Assembly (NCBI GenBank): GCA_003152055.1 | Contig: PLZH01000123.1 | Span: forward strand, 1-41,615 | Origin: Burkholderiales bacterium | Lineage (GTDB): Bacteria; Pseudomonadota; Gammaproteobacteria; Burkholderiales; Burkholderiaceae_C | Length of the DNA stretch: 41,615 bases | Reading direction: 5' to 3' | Notes under the pieces: model-generated | Seen by the model: only the letters and a program-made list of their open reading frames with translations | Databases searched by the model: none | What the model was told of the DNA's origin: nothing | In this document: positions 33,548 to 41,615 of the stretch, in pieces | Position numbering within the stretch: position 1 is the stretch's first letter | Layout: the number at the start of each line of letters is the position of its first letter | Position numbers and translations under genes: made by a program

Positions 33548-33891
33548 GCCAACAATTGCATCCGTGGAGGTAGGGTTGACCTCGCCTTGCGGTGAGAGAG
33601 AATGCGCCGCGCGTCGTTCGCAACGCCCCCGAGGAACGGAGCGTCCCAAAGCAGCTGGTCGTGGCCGTCCGCTCGTGGCAGGGCACTGCCTGTCGCGACC
33701 GGCAGGTATCGGGGGGCGCTCAACTTGGAGGTCAGCTTTCCGGCGGTGGGTTCTAGGGCGTGGCCGTCTCAGGTCGACCCGTTCCAGTCGCTCGCGCTCA
33801 GCGAAAGCAGACCTTCGTCGAATGGATCTTGACACGGTCGCGTAGACGGGGCGTCGTTCATCTGACGAAATGACCGCGACTCATTACGCGA
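33548..33891. other. gene-free gap with short repeated motifs
   Basis: Contains GGTCGTGGCCGTC (33657-33669) and the related GCGTGGCCGTCTC near 33760. These may be degenerate copies of an interspersed repeat. No gene is visible. Confidence 0.35.
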
Positions 33892-34690
33892 TCACTGGTT
33901 GATCACCAGTTCGGCCTTGGCTGGCTGCAGGACCGGCAGGTCAGCCAGTTTGGCACCGCTGCTCATCAGTCCCTCCGCCGTGACCAATTCGCGGAATCAA
34001 TAGATCGACGGTACACCGTGGCACGCCGTCAGCTTGACGATTGCTCCGGCCGCAGGCGGAAAAGTGGATCTGGTGAATTGACGAGCGCACCGGCCCGTGT
34101 CTGGATGGACAATGGTCGCAAAGGCTGCGTCAATGTCCTGGTCAGTGCGGGTTTGCAAGACTGCAGTTGCTGCCCGAACGGGAGCCACCTCCCGCGCCTA
34201 CCTCGCCCAGGAATTGGAAGCCAGCCTGTCGGGATCGACGAGCATGGCGATCACAGCCGCTTTGAGCGCCAATTCGTGAAGCAGCTCCATTCGCTTTGCA
34301 ATCAGCTCGCTGACGAAGATAGAAGCGCCGGTGCCGTTCCCGCCCGGTCGACCAAGGCTGGCGACGAGGCCGCTTTCAACCACAGCACACCCGGCGATGA
34401 ACACGATTGGAATCGTTGAGGTCGCTGCCTTGGCCGTTATCACCGTACGCGTGCCACCTGCCGTGACCAGGACGGCGACGTGACGGCCGACCAGGTCCGC
34501 CGCCAGCGCGGGAAGTCGATCGTAGTGGCCCACCGCCCAGCGATATGCGATCGCCACGTTAAGCGTTGGCGGAACGCGGCGATAACCTGGGTCCACTGCG
34601 CGAGCGACGTGGTGGGAGGACAGAAGCCCGATCGCCGGGACTGGTTTCTGCGCGCGAGCAGCGAGTGGCGTAACCAAGACTCAAGAACGT
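33892..34690 (-). pseudogene. decayed ABC-transporter substrate-binding protein gene
   Basis: Segments of an ABC substrate-binding protein (PF04392-like) are spread over different frames: a start region with PLAARAQKPVPAIGLLS, VIAAFRQRL in one frame, then AYRWAVGHYDRLPALAADLV and TIPIVFIAGC in another. These are followed by DIDAAFATIV and HGVPSIY in a third, and AKLADLPVLQPAKAELVINQ in a fourth. Several frameshifts and small deletions separate them, so the gene is inactive. Such binding proteins are abundant in Burkholderiales. The AraC regulator beyond may once have controlled it. Confidence 0.75.
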
Positions 34691-34747
34691 TCAAAGATCA
34701 GCGATTCCCTAAAGCGGCTGCCCTCACCAGCCAGGTGGCATCCAACG

Positions 34748-35569
34748 TCAATGCACTTCCTTCTCGGAGTCTTCGAAATATCTGGCGGGGGTGGTTCCGA
34801 GTGAATGCCGGAACATGGCTATGAAGGCACTCGTGCTTTCGTAGCCAAGGTTGAAGGCAATATCGCCGACGCTCTGTCCTGTGCCGAGGAGTTCAAGGGC
34901 GCGCAATAAGCGCGCCTGCCTTTGCCAATTACCGAAGGTGAATCCGGTCTCGAGCAAGAAATGGCGAGCAAAGGAGCGCGGACTCATAGCGGCGCCGCGC
35001 GCCGCTGCGACAAGCGACCGTTGAGGATATTCGGCAACTTCGGTCGCAATCGTGCGCAACTTGGAGCACGTTGGCATCGGCAGGTGCAGCGGTTCGTGCG
35101 GGAGGGCCGCTATTCGATCAAGCAGCACGCGGACAAGCCGGCCATCGGCGCCGTCCTCGTCATAGTGAACCGGTAGCCGAACAACGGCCAATATTAATTC
35201 ACGCAGCAACGGGTTAATTTGAACAACTGCGCAGTGTCTAGGCAACTGCGCGAGCGCGTCCCTTCGGATATAGATCGAGCGAATTTCAGTATTAACCGTG
35301 CAACGAGTGACATGAGACTCGCCGGCAGGAATCCAAATCGCCCGACTTGGCGGAGCTACCCAGTTTCCTTCTGCGGCAGTGGTCGTGAGAGTCCCGGATT
35401 CAGCATAGATTAATTGAGCGCGCGGGTGAGAATGTGGCGGGGTTTCAATCGCAGCGTCAAACGTCCCCACACTCGCGATAATTACCTCAGGGCAATTGTA
35501 ATCCAATGCCGGCGGCAGCGATGAATCAACGCGCGGCCGGCTGCTGATGGTTTGGCCGTTTCTCGACAT
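34748..35569 (-). CDS. AraC-family transcriptional regulator
   Basis: The protein has 273 residues. The N-terminal half is a cupin-like sensor (HSHPRAQLIYAESGTLTTTA, IWIPAGESHVTRC). The C-terminal half holds two AraC-type HTHs (RSLVAAARGAAMSPRSFARH; QSVGDIAFNLGYESTSAFIA, then FRHSLGTTPARYF). The ATG at 35569 is preferred over an upstream start. The divergent neighbour is a Bug-family receptor gene 77 bp away, so the regulator probably controls it and itself. The inducer is unknown. Confidence 0.85.
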   Translation of the reverse strand: MSRNGQTISSRPRVDSSLPPALDYNCPEVIIASVGTFDAAIETPPHSHPRAQLIYAESGTLTTTAAEGNWVAPPSRAIWIPAGESHVTRCTVNTEIRSIYIRRDALAQLPRHCAVVQINPLLRELILAVVRLPVHYDEDGADGRLVRVLLDRIAALPHEPLHLPMPTCSKLRTIATEVAEYPQRSLVAAARGAAMSPRSFARHFLLETGFTFGNWQRQARLLRALELLGTGQSVGDIAFNLGYESTSAFIAMFRHSLGTTPARYFEDSEKEVH

Positions 35570-35646
35570 TTGTTGGCAGCTTGGGGCTAATGCGAGCGTG
35601 CGGGGATAGCTGATGATTGGGCCAGCTTGCGTCAGAGGAGGGCTCA
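35570..35646. promoter_or_regulatory. divergent promoter region araC / bug
   Basis: A 77-bp gap between divergent AraC regulator and receptor genes must hold both promoters. No clear operator symmetry was found. Confidence 0.4.
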
Positions 35647-36657
35647 ATGAATTCGAACTGTGGACAGCTCACGCGCAACGCGTGCCTATTTTCTCGCCGC
35701 AAAGTTCTTCGTCTCGCTGCTGCGGCCATACCGTCTACTGCATCATGGTTGGCGCGAGCAGATTCGTATCCGTCGCGACCGGTGCGCATCATAGTTGGTT
35801 ATGCTGCAGGCGGCGCGCCCGACATCGTGGCGCGCCTCATCGGGCAATGGCTGTCCGACCGGCTCGACCAGCCATTCGTCATCGAAAACAGGCCGGGCGC
35901 CAGCGGACGGATCGCCATCGAGACTGTGATCAAGGCGCCCGCGGACGGCCATACCCTGCTAATGGTGGCGTTGCCGGATGCCGTCAACGCAACGCTCTTC
36001 CAAAACCCGAACTACAGTTTCGTCCGCGACATTGCGCCGGTCGCCGCGATCTGCCGCGATCCCGATGTGATGCTTGTGAACACAAGGTTTCCGGTCAAAT
36101 CGGTCCCGGAGTTCATTGCCTACGCCAAAGCAAATCCCGGCAAGATCAACATGGCGTCTCCTGGCGTCGGCTCATCGCCACACATGGCCGGTGAACTGTT
36201 CAAGTTCATGACCGGGATCGACATGACGCACGTGGCCTACCGCGGTACAGCACCGGCACTAACCGACCTGCTCGGCGGACACGTGCAGGTCTTCTTCGCT
36301 CCTATCTTAGCGTCACTTCCATACATCAGGGCCGGCGAGCTACGGGCCTTGGCTGTGACCACGGCGGCGCGCGCGGACGCGCTGCCGGATATTGCGGCCT
36401 TGGCCGACTTTGTGCCGGGCTTTGAGGTGAGCGGGTGGTTCGGCATCGGCGCGTCGAAAGATGTACCCACCGCAGTCATCAATCGGCTTAACACGGAGGT
36501 CAATGCGGGCCTCAACGACCCCGCGATGAAGGCGCGACTTGCCGACCTCGGCTCCTCGGCCTTTGCTGGTTCGCCTTCCACCTTCGGCAAGTTTATTGCC
36601 GATGAAATCAAGAAATGGGCGGACGTCATTAAATTTGCAAACATTAAACCAGACTGA
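35647..36657 (+). CDS. Bug/TctC-family periplasmic substrate-binding protein
   Basis: The protein has 336 residues. It opens with a twin-arginine-like signal (FSRRKVLRLAAAAIP) and contains Bug motifs: YPSRPVRIIVGYAAGGAPDI near the N-terminus, RPGASGRIAIETVIKAPADG, and MASPGVGSSPHMAGELFKFM. Such receptors bind small carboxylates in the periplasm and, in Burkholderiales, are often orphans without transport genes. The AGGAGG element is 6 bases before the ATG. An O-methyltransferase gene follows by 63 bp on the same strand. The ligand is unknown. Confidence 0.9.
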   Translation: MNSNCGQLTRNACLFSRRKVLRLAAAAIPSTASWLARADSYPSRPVRIIVGYAAGGAPDIVARLIGQWLSDRLDQPFVIENRPGASGRIAIETVIKAPADGHTLLMVALPDAVNATLFQNPNYSFVRDIAPVAAICRDPDVMLVNTRFPVKSVPEFIAYAKANPGKINMASPGVGSSPHMAGELFKFMTGIDMTHVAYRGTAPALTDLLGGHVQVFFAPILASLPYIRAGELRALAVTTAARADALPDIAALADFVPGFEVSGWFGIGASKDVPTAVINRLNTEVNAGLNDPAMKARLADLGSSAFAGSPSTFGKFIADEIKKWADVIKFANIKPD

Positions 36658-36720
36658 CGAAAAGAAGCGATTCGTAGCCTGTGGCGAGCGCCCAGCTGCG
36701 CAGCGGAGAGGAACAACGCT

Positions 36721-37410
36721 ATGGGCAAAGTACTCTGTGACCAACGTGCCGAAACTGTGCTGGCGCGACTAAGAGAGCATGCATCCCGGCAATCCCAGGA
36801 AATGCAACGGTACTACGATGCAAAACGTCGGACCGGTGCGGGGCCTACTGATCCGAGGTCAGCCAGCGACATGAATTTTGTGCGCGACAAGTTTGTCGCA
36901 CTGGATCCGGAGAAATGCGAGCTGTGCTATCTGCTTTGCCGTGCGCTCCGCGCAAGACGCGTGGTTGAATTTGGCACGTCGTTCGGAGTTTCCACGATTT
37001 ATCTCGCGGCTGCCGTCCGCGACACTTTGCGCGATTTCGGAGGCCAGGGAACGGTTATCGGCACAGAGATCGAGCCTACCAAGGCCACGGCAGCCCGTGA
37101 AAATATTTCGGAAGCCGGGCTAGCTGACTTCGTCGAGATACGCATCGGCGACGCAACCGAGACTCTGCAGGACGTCGGTGGCGCGGTGGACTTTTTGCTA
37201 CTCGATAGTTGGATCCCACTCATCCGGCCTGTTATTGCTGTGATGACGCCGCAGCTCCGGGCCGGCTCGATGATCCTTTGTGACAATGTCGAGCTGTTCG
37301 AGGCCGAGTATGTCGAGTACACCTCCTTCATTCGAGACCCTAATAACGGCTTTCGTTCTGTGCTCCTTTCACATCAAGGTGGCCTTGAGCTTTCTGTAAA
37401 GTTGGGCTGA
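36721..37410 (+). CDS. class I SAM-dependent O-methyltransferase
   Basis: The protein has 229 residues. Motif I is RVVEFGTSFGVSTIYLAAAV, followed by an acidic strand (GTEIEPTKA), VDFLLLDSW and GSMILCDNVELFEAE. These are features of the CmcI/caffeoyl-CoA OMT-type family. GAGAGGAAC precedes the ATG. It probably methylates a small oxygen nucleophile. Its gene partner is the Bug receptor, and the AraC regulator may control both. The substrate cannot be inferred. Confidence 0.75.
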   Translation: MGKVLCDQRAETVLARLREHASRQSQEMQRYYDAKRRTGAGPTDPRSASDMNFVRDKFVALDPEKCELCYLLCRALRARRVVEFGTSFGVSTIYLAAAVRDTLRDFGGQGTVIGTEIEPTKATAARENISEAGLADFVEIRIGDATETLQDVGGAVDFLLLDSWIPLIRPVIAVMTPQLRAGSMILCDNVELFEAEYVEYTSFIRDPNNGFRSVLLSHQGGLELSVKLG

Positions 37411-38033
37411 GCCAGTACAAGAGTGGAAAGTCAACCTTGTGAGAAGGCCCATCGTCACCGAAGGTCGTCACGATCGGGCGTCTCGAGCGCGACGCCGGCC
37501 CGGCGTCAGGGATCGGTCTGTTCGTCAGGGAGTCCACCAGCTGCTTCGGCGGCTGCAAGCGTTCGTCCTGGGCATTAAGCGGAAGAGTTCGTGCGCGTCT
37601 GCTGCAGGTCTGGTGCGCTGTTCTCAACGGCCAAGACGATTCGCAATTTCAAACGTCGGTACCCGAAGCGGTGTTCAGATCGGCGAATTTTGCGTTGGCG
37701 GCGTTGCAGATGCTTGAGCGTCCGGGGACTTTACGCCTTCCGACCGGGCGTTCACTCTTCCCGTGAACCGGCCGTTTCTGGCAAACAATCGATCTATGAC
37801 TGCTATACGGCGCGACGTGCTACCGACCGCTGCTGGCCGGCAGTGTGAGTTCCCGGGCTTCGCTGACAGCTGACCTTGGCTGGCCAGGCCCGCGCATCGA
37901 AAGTCAGCTTCCTGGCGCGGCCCCGTACTCACACTGCCGGCCATAACCTGCCGGTCGCGAATGACCGCTTTCTGATAGCGGAGCAGTCAGCAGCTGCGGT
38001 TCGACTGCGAGTCAGCCTTGCAGCGTCGTAGGC
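37411..38033. other. gene-free stretch with inverted repeat
   Basis: This 620-bp gap between the methyltransferase and the second Bug receptor gene has no convincing gene. It contains the 17-bp inverted repeat pair at 37834 and 37927 listed separately. Short degenerate motifs such as GAATGACCGCT (near 37960) recur in other gaps. Confidence 0.45.
37834..37943. repeat. 110-bp segment bounded by 17-bp inverted repeats
   Basis: TGGCCGGCAGTGTGAGT (37834-37850) and its exact reverse complement (37927-37943) flank a 76-bp spacer. There is no flanking target duplication that I can see. It could be a small MITE, an RNA stem-loop or a terminator arrangement between the convergent methyltransferase and Bug genes. 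Confidence 0.5.
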
Positions 38034-39014
38034 CTAGTCGGCAGTGATTTTCGCCTTACGAATCAGCACCGCGTAGGACGAGACATCCTTCTTCATGGTC
38101 TCCGAAAAGGCCGAGGCCGAATCACCGATAGGCACGACACCCTGAGCTGCGATGCGCTTGGCCACTTCCGGCTCCTTGAGGATGGCGGTGATCTCCTTGT
38201 TGAGCTTGGTCACGATGGCATCGGGAGTGGGGCCAGGAGCGACGAGGCCGTACCAGATACTCGATTCGAATCCTGGATAGCCCGCCTCCGCCACCGTCGG
38301 CACGTTGGGAAAAAGAGGCAATCGCTGAGGGCTGGCGACAGCCAGAAGCCTGAGCTTGCCGGAGTTCACATGCGGCAACGTAGCTGGAATCACGGTGAAC
38401 ATCATGGACAGCTGGCCGCCGAGGAGATCGACGACGGCGGGAGCTGCGCCTTTGTAGGGAATGCCGTCGATCGACAGCCCTGCCGCAAGCTTGAACTTCT
38501 CGGCACCTAACTGCGCCGCACTGCCGTTGCCCGAGGACCCGTAGGTCAAGCGGCCGGGTTCGGACTTCGCAAGCGCAACCAGCTCCTGAACGCTTTTCGC
38601 GGCCACCGCGGGATTGACGACCAAGACGTTGGGAGCCAGGCCCACATTCGTGATCGGCTTGAAGTCGCGCAGGAAGTCCACTTTGGCAGGCGGTAACAAG
38701 GTGGCGTTGACGCAGTTGGCCGAGCTGGCCATGAGCAAGGTGTAGCCGTCCGGGTTTGCTGACGCGACGGCCATCGTGCCGATGTTGGTGCCCGCGCCCG
38801 GCTTGTTATCGATGATCACGGTTTGCGAAAGACGCTCGCTGAGCCGCTGGCCGATTGTTCTTGCGAGGAAGTCGGCGGCTCCGCCGGGTGGCCACGGAAC
38901 GACGATCGTGATCGGCTTCGAAGGGTACGGCGCCTCCTGTCCGGCAACGGGCTCGCCGGCAAGGGCAATGAGGCAGGCGATCGCCGAGGCTGCCCAGGTT
39001 CGCAAAGCAATCAT
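38034..39014 (-). CDS. Bug/TctC-family periplasmic substrate-binding protein
   Basis: The protein has 326 residues with a signal peptide (MIALRTWAASAIACLIALAG) and Bug motifs: YPSKPITIVVPWPPGGAADF, DNKPGAGTNIGTMAVASA, LTYGSSGNGSAAQLGAEKF. The ATG at 39014 is preceded by TTGGAGACC. It follows the metallophosphoesterase gene by 49 bp on the same strand and may be co-transcribed with it, under the GntR regulator. The ligand is unknown. Confidence 0.9.
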   Translation of the reverse strand: MIALRTWAASAIACLIALAGEPVAGQEAPYPSKPITIVVPWPPGGAADFLARTIGQRLSERLSQTVIIDNKPGAGTNIGTMAVASANPDGYTLLMASSANCVNATLLPPAKVDFLRDFKPITNVGLAPNVLVVNPAVAAKSVQELVALAKSEPGRLTYGSSGNGSAAQLGAEKFKLAAGLSIDGIPYKGAAPAVVDLLGGQLSMMFTVIPATLPHVNSGKLRLLAVASPQRLPLFPNVPTVAEAGYPGFESSIWYGLVAPGPTPDAIVTKLNKEITAILKEPEVAKRIAAQGVVPIGDSASAFSETMKKDVSSYAVLIRKAKITAD

Positions 39015-39063
39015 GAGGTCTCCAAGGTGAAGAGGAGCTGACGCCAGAGCGCCATGTGCCGAC

Positions 39064-40911
39064 TCAGGGCCTGCCAGTGACCGAGGAGGCGCGAGCCTCG
39101 GCGCCGGCCGTACGCAGCAGCGCGCCGGCGGGTCGCAGGTTGTAGGCCCGGTCGAGCAGGCCATTGCGGCGGAAATAGCCGCGATCGACGTCCATGAAGG
39201 TATCCAGCACGCATCGCACATCAGGGAACTCAAGCGCCGTGGTCACCACGTCGCCGACGCGTGCGGCGTTGGCCTCATCGTCGAGCTCTTCGCCCGCCGG
39301 GTCGTCCCCGGCCAGGCGCACGCACAGGGAGAGCTTCAGGCCAAGCCCTTTCAATCGCGGAACAACCTTCGCCGCGAGCTCACTGGGGCTGATGCGGCGC
39401 CCGACCCGAAAGACGAGTCCGTCGACCGCCTGCGCAGCGATCGCGTCCCGGGCCATTTTCTCGATCTCTGACCATTCCTCGGTCACCCAGCCGAAGAACA
39501 GCAGGTGGCCGTAGCGCAAACCATCGACCTCGGCGTCTTCGTGGCGCCGAAGCTTGGCAAGGAATATCGGCCTTTCAATCCGGGCCCGTAGCTCCGCTAG
39601 TTGCGCGAAGGCTTGCGCCATTTCGCTGACCTGCAACGTGACTTCCAGGGAGTCGAGAAGGTCGGCGTGTTCGATGATCAGCTTGGCAGCCTTCGCGTCG
39701 GGTACGCCCAGCACCGAGACGATGAACCTGTTGCCGACCGAGTAGGCGATACGCATGCGGCGGCGCACGTCGGTATCGAGCAGATCCTGCAGAGGTACCC
39801 GAAGCAGGCGTAGTCCCATGTCCCATACCGCGCAGAGGGGATAGTCGTTGCGCGCACGCTTTCGCTCGAACTCCTCCAAGGCGCCGCTGGGAGGTAACTC
39901 GACCACTTCGGCCCACGGATGGCGCAGGTCAACGCCGAGGTTGCCGATCGCGGCAGTCTTTGTGTGAATCTCGAAAGGGGCGAGCGAGACCGGCGCGTTC
40001 GCAGCGGGAGCCCGTTGCTCGCCCTGGGAGCGCAGCCACATCGCGACGTGGCCTTCTTCGTGAACGTCGACAACGAAGAAACCCAGCTTGTCGACGTCGG
40101 CTCGTCCGCCCTCGGCCCCGGGCGGGCAAACTCGCATGAACTCGCTGTAATCCTGACGGACGAACGCCGTGGACGGTGCGATGTAGATCTCGGAGCCGCC
40201 GTGCTGGTCGTACCAGAAGTTGTGGACGTGGCCGCAGAAGACAGCCTCGATGCGATAGCGCCTCAGCAAATCAAGCAGCCAGCTCCGGCCGGGCTCGTCG
40301 ATGTTGTCGTAGTTGGCAGGCTCATCTGGTCGCCACACGTAAGGCGGGTAGTGGATGGCCACGAACGTCCGCTGTCCGGCATGCGACGCCAGATCGGCCT
40401 CGAGCCATCGCCGATGGTCTTCCTCTTCCGCAAGGCCCGAGTTGATGAGGGGCGCGTTGACGATGACGAAATGAAATCGCGCGTGGTCGAAGGAAAGCCA
40501 TGGTTCGCCGAACGTCTTTCTATAGATGTCGATGAACTCGTTCGTGATGCTGGCCACGGGCGCCGATTTGGCCGCCTTGTCGCCGATGTCGTGGTTTCCG
40601 GGAGTCAGGTAGATGGGCACAGGTACGCGTGCATAGAGCTCCCGAAAGCACTGCGCCGCTGTGGCATAGCCAGCCTTGCCTGGTACGGGGTGCACGATGT
40701 CGCCAAGATGGAGCACGAACTCGGCTCCGACCTGCTCGAGCATCGCTGCGACTTGTCGAGAGCGGGCGTTGGCGAGCCGATTCAACGGAAAGAAGGACGA
40801 CGCCTCGTCTTCGGATTGATTGACATGCGTATCGGCAATGACGGCGAAGCGAATCAGCCTGCGCCCCGTGGGGCGCTTGTCACGCCATTGCTCGGGAATA
40901 CCGGATCGCAT
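39064..40911 (-). CDS. calcineurin-like metallophosphoesterase with C-terminal domain
   Basis: The protein has 615 residues. The metal-binding signature is complete: D27-x-H29 (VIADTHVNQ), G70-D71 (LHLGDIVHP), G105-N-H107-D (TPGNHDIGD), H187 (VAIHYPPY) and G227-H-V-H230 (FCGHVH). The C-terminal half (about 340-600) is a beta/alpha, TIM-barrel-like region with no recognised catalytic motif. The start has an AAGGAA element 6 bases upstream and lies 9 bp after the GntR gene stop. It presumably hydrolyses a phosphoester, probably in the cytoplasm as no signal peptide is seen. The two-domain layout is uncommon. Confidence 0.8.
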   Translation of the reverse strand: MRSGIPEQWRDKRPTGRRLIRFAVIADTHVNQSEDEASSFFPLNRLANARSRQVAAMLEQVGAEFVLHLGDIVHPVPGKAGYATAAQCFRELYARVPVPIYLTPGNHDIGDKAAKSAPVASITNEFIDIYRKTFGEPWLSFDHARFHFVIVNAPLINSGLAEEEDHRRWLEADLASHAGQRTFVAIHYPPYVWRPDEPANYDNIDEPGRSWLLDLLRRYRIEAVFCGHVHNFWYDQHGGSEIYIAPSTAFVRQDYSEFMRVCPPGAEGGRADVDKLGFFVVDVHEEGHVAMWLRSQGEQRAPAANAPVSLAPFEIHTKTAAIGNLGVDLRHPWAEVVELPPSGALEEFERKRARNDYPLCAVWDMGLRLLRVPLQDLLDTDVRRRMRIAYSVGNRFIVSVLGVPDAKAAKLIIEHADLLDSLEVTLQVSEMAQAFAQLAELRARIERPIFLAKLRRHEDAEVDGLRYGHLLFFGWVTEEWSEIEKMARDAIAAQAVDGLVFRVGRRISPSELAAKVVPRLKGLGLKLSLCVRLAGDDPAGEELDDEANAARVGDVVTTALEFPDVRCVLDTFMDVDRGYFRRNGLLDRAYNLRPAGALLRTAGAEARASSVTGRP

Positions 40912-40920
40912 TCGGATTCC

Positions 40921-41598
40921 TTACCAAAGCGCGACTGAAGAACGCGTCGGGCTGATCGCCTCGCGAAAGCTCGCGTGGCCCTGTTCGATGTGTGAGCGCA
41001 TCAGCGCGCCCGCATCGGCGGACTTGCCGGCACAGATCGCCTTGGCGATGCCTTCGTTCTCGGCATAGATCTCGGCGGCGCGGGCGGGGTTGGCTCGCAG
41101 CAGGGAAATGCCGAACAGGACGACGAGATCGCTGATCTGATTGAACATCCGCATCAGCTGCAGGTTGTGCGTGGTCTTCGAGATGTACTCGTGGACCGCT
41201 CGCGATCGCCGTTGAAATTCGGTCAGGCGGGCGGCCTTGAGCGGAGCGCGACAAGCCTTCAGCACGGCGAGCAGCTCGGTGCCTTCCGCGGCCGACGCAC
41301 GCTCTGCCGCGAGCCGAGCGTTGGCAATTTCGATGACCAGCCTCGATTCGAAGATGTCTTCCGCATCGCGTAGCGACACCGACCGCACGCTGTAGCCCCA
41401 ATTGCCGGCGCGAACGACCAGGCCCTCGGCATCGAGGCGGGCCAGCGCTTCCTTGACGGGGGTGCGACTGACGCCCAGTTCCGTGGCGATGCCCTGCGCC
41501 GCAATCCGCTCGCCGCTCGGTCGCTCGCCGGACAGGATCGACTCGCGAATGCGGTCGTACGGGCGGCCCACCAAGGAAAGCGAGGTAATTGGATCCAA
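40921..41598 (-). CDS. GntR/FadR-family regulator (FCD domain)
   Basis: The protein has 225 residues from a TTG start at 41598. The winged HTH is YDRIRESILSGERPSGERIA and ELGVSRTPVKEALARL, and the C-terminal FCD domain is all helical, with candidate metal ligands. It heads an operon with the metallophosphoesterase and Bug receptor genes. The TTG lies inside a palindrome at 41588-41610 that is probably its own operator. A later GTG (VGRPYDRI) is possible. The ligand is unknown. Confidence 0.85.
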   Translation of the reverse strand: MDPITSLSLVGRPYDRIRESILSGERPSGERIAAQGIATELGVSRTPVKEALARLDAEGLVVRAGNWGYSVRSVSLRDAEDIFESRLVIEIANARLAAERASAAEGTELLAVLKACRAPLKAARLTEFQRRSRAVHEYISKTTHNLQLMRMFNQISDLVVLFGISLLRANPARAAEIYAENEGIAKAICAGKSADAGALMRSHIEQGHASFREAISPTRSSVALW

Positions 41599-41610
41599 GA
41601 TGGATCCAAT
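41588..41610. promoter_or_regulatory. operator-like palindrome at the GntR start
   Basis: ATTGGATCCA, AGA, TGGATCCAAT form exact 10-bp arms. The TTGGATCC unit is also repeated directly. It overlaps the GntR start codon and could bind this GntR dimer for autoregulation. Confidence 0.65.
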
Positions 41611-41615
41611 ATAGG

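Noticed and set aside
37834-37943. Integron attC site
   Set aside because: The arms lack the RYYYAAC and GTTRRRY core sites.
1-41615. CRISPR arrays, rRNA and tRNA genes
   Set aside because: No regularly spaced repeats and no cloverleaf-like or rRNA segments were seen on reading, but no covariance search was possible.

Overview
The window is high-GC DNA that most resembles a betaproteobacterium of the order Burkholderiales. This is an inference from gene content: two Bug/TctC-type periplasmic receptors, a PEP-CTERM exported protein, an IncP-like KorA/IncC/KorB partition module and 4-nt overlapping operons. No rRNA, tRNA or CRISPR array was seen.

Left part (1-3966): the 5' part of a gene joining an XRE-type helix-turn-helix to an Acg-like nitroreductase segment, then a minus-strand operon of three exported proteins (PEP-CTERM protein, secreted protein of unknown family, Het-C-like protein with a C-terminal jelly-roll-like segment). 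A palindromic operator candidate lies upstream of the operon.

Defence-like island (about 4400-19070): a minus-strand operon encodes an OLD-family ATPase/TOPRIM nuclease, a small UvrD-like helicase (together Gabija-like) and a third SMEK-type protein with a nuclease-like motif. It is divergent from an HNH protein. Around the housekeeping gene dacA follow a short membrane protein resembling only the anchor of Mrr-type restriction enzymes, a second HNH protein, a two-helix membrane protein coupled to TcmP, and a convergent DUF5131 (three-Cys-motif) gene. A near-perfect LexA box heads the DUF5131 operon. Then come hypothetical genes, a 140-bp MITE-like element with 16-bp terminal repeats and a 4-bp target duplication, and a divergent membrane-protein/PD-(D/E)XK-like pair.

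Mobility module (about 19100-31710): a 632-residue tyrosine recombinase, small cargo genes, glycine-zipper proteins, a MobC-like/relaxase pair, a KorA-like/ParA/ParB operon, a DHA2-type exporter, a frameshifted gene and an SOS-type umuDC pair. Integrase, relaxase and partition genes without a visible replication initiator or mating-pore genes suggest an integrative mobilizable element, or part of a larger ICE.

Right part (32235-41615): a GFA-family enzyme, a hypothetical gene, a decayed ABC transporter binding-protein gene, an AraC regulator divergent from a Bug receptor plus O-methyltransferase operon, then a GntR/FCD regulator, metallophosphoesterase and second Bug receptor. This looks like ordinary catabolic or transport chromosome. 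The most notable candidates for new biology are the Gabija-like operon with the SMEK gene and the SOS-controlled DUF5131/TcmP locus.
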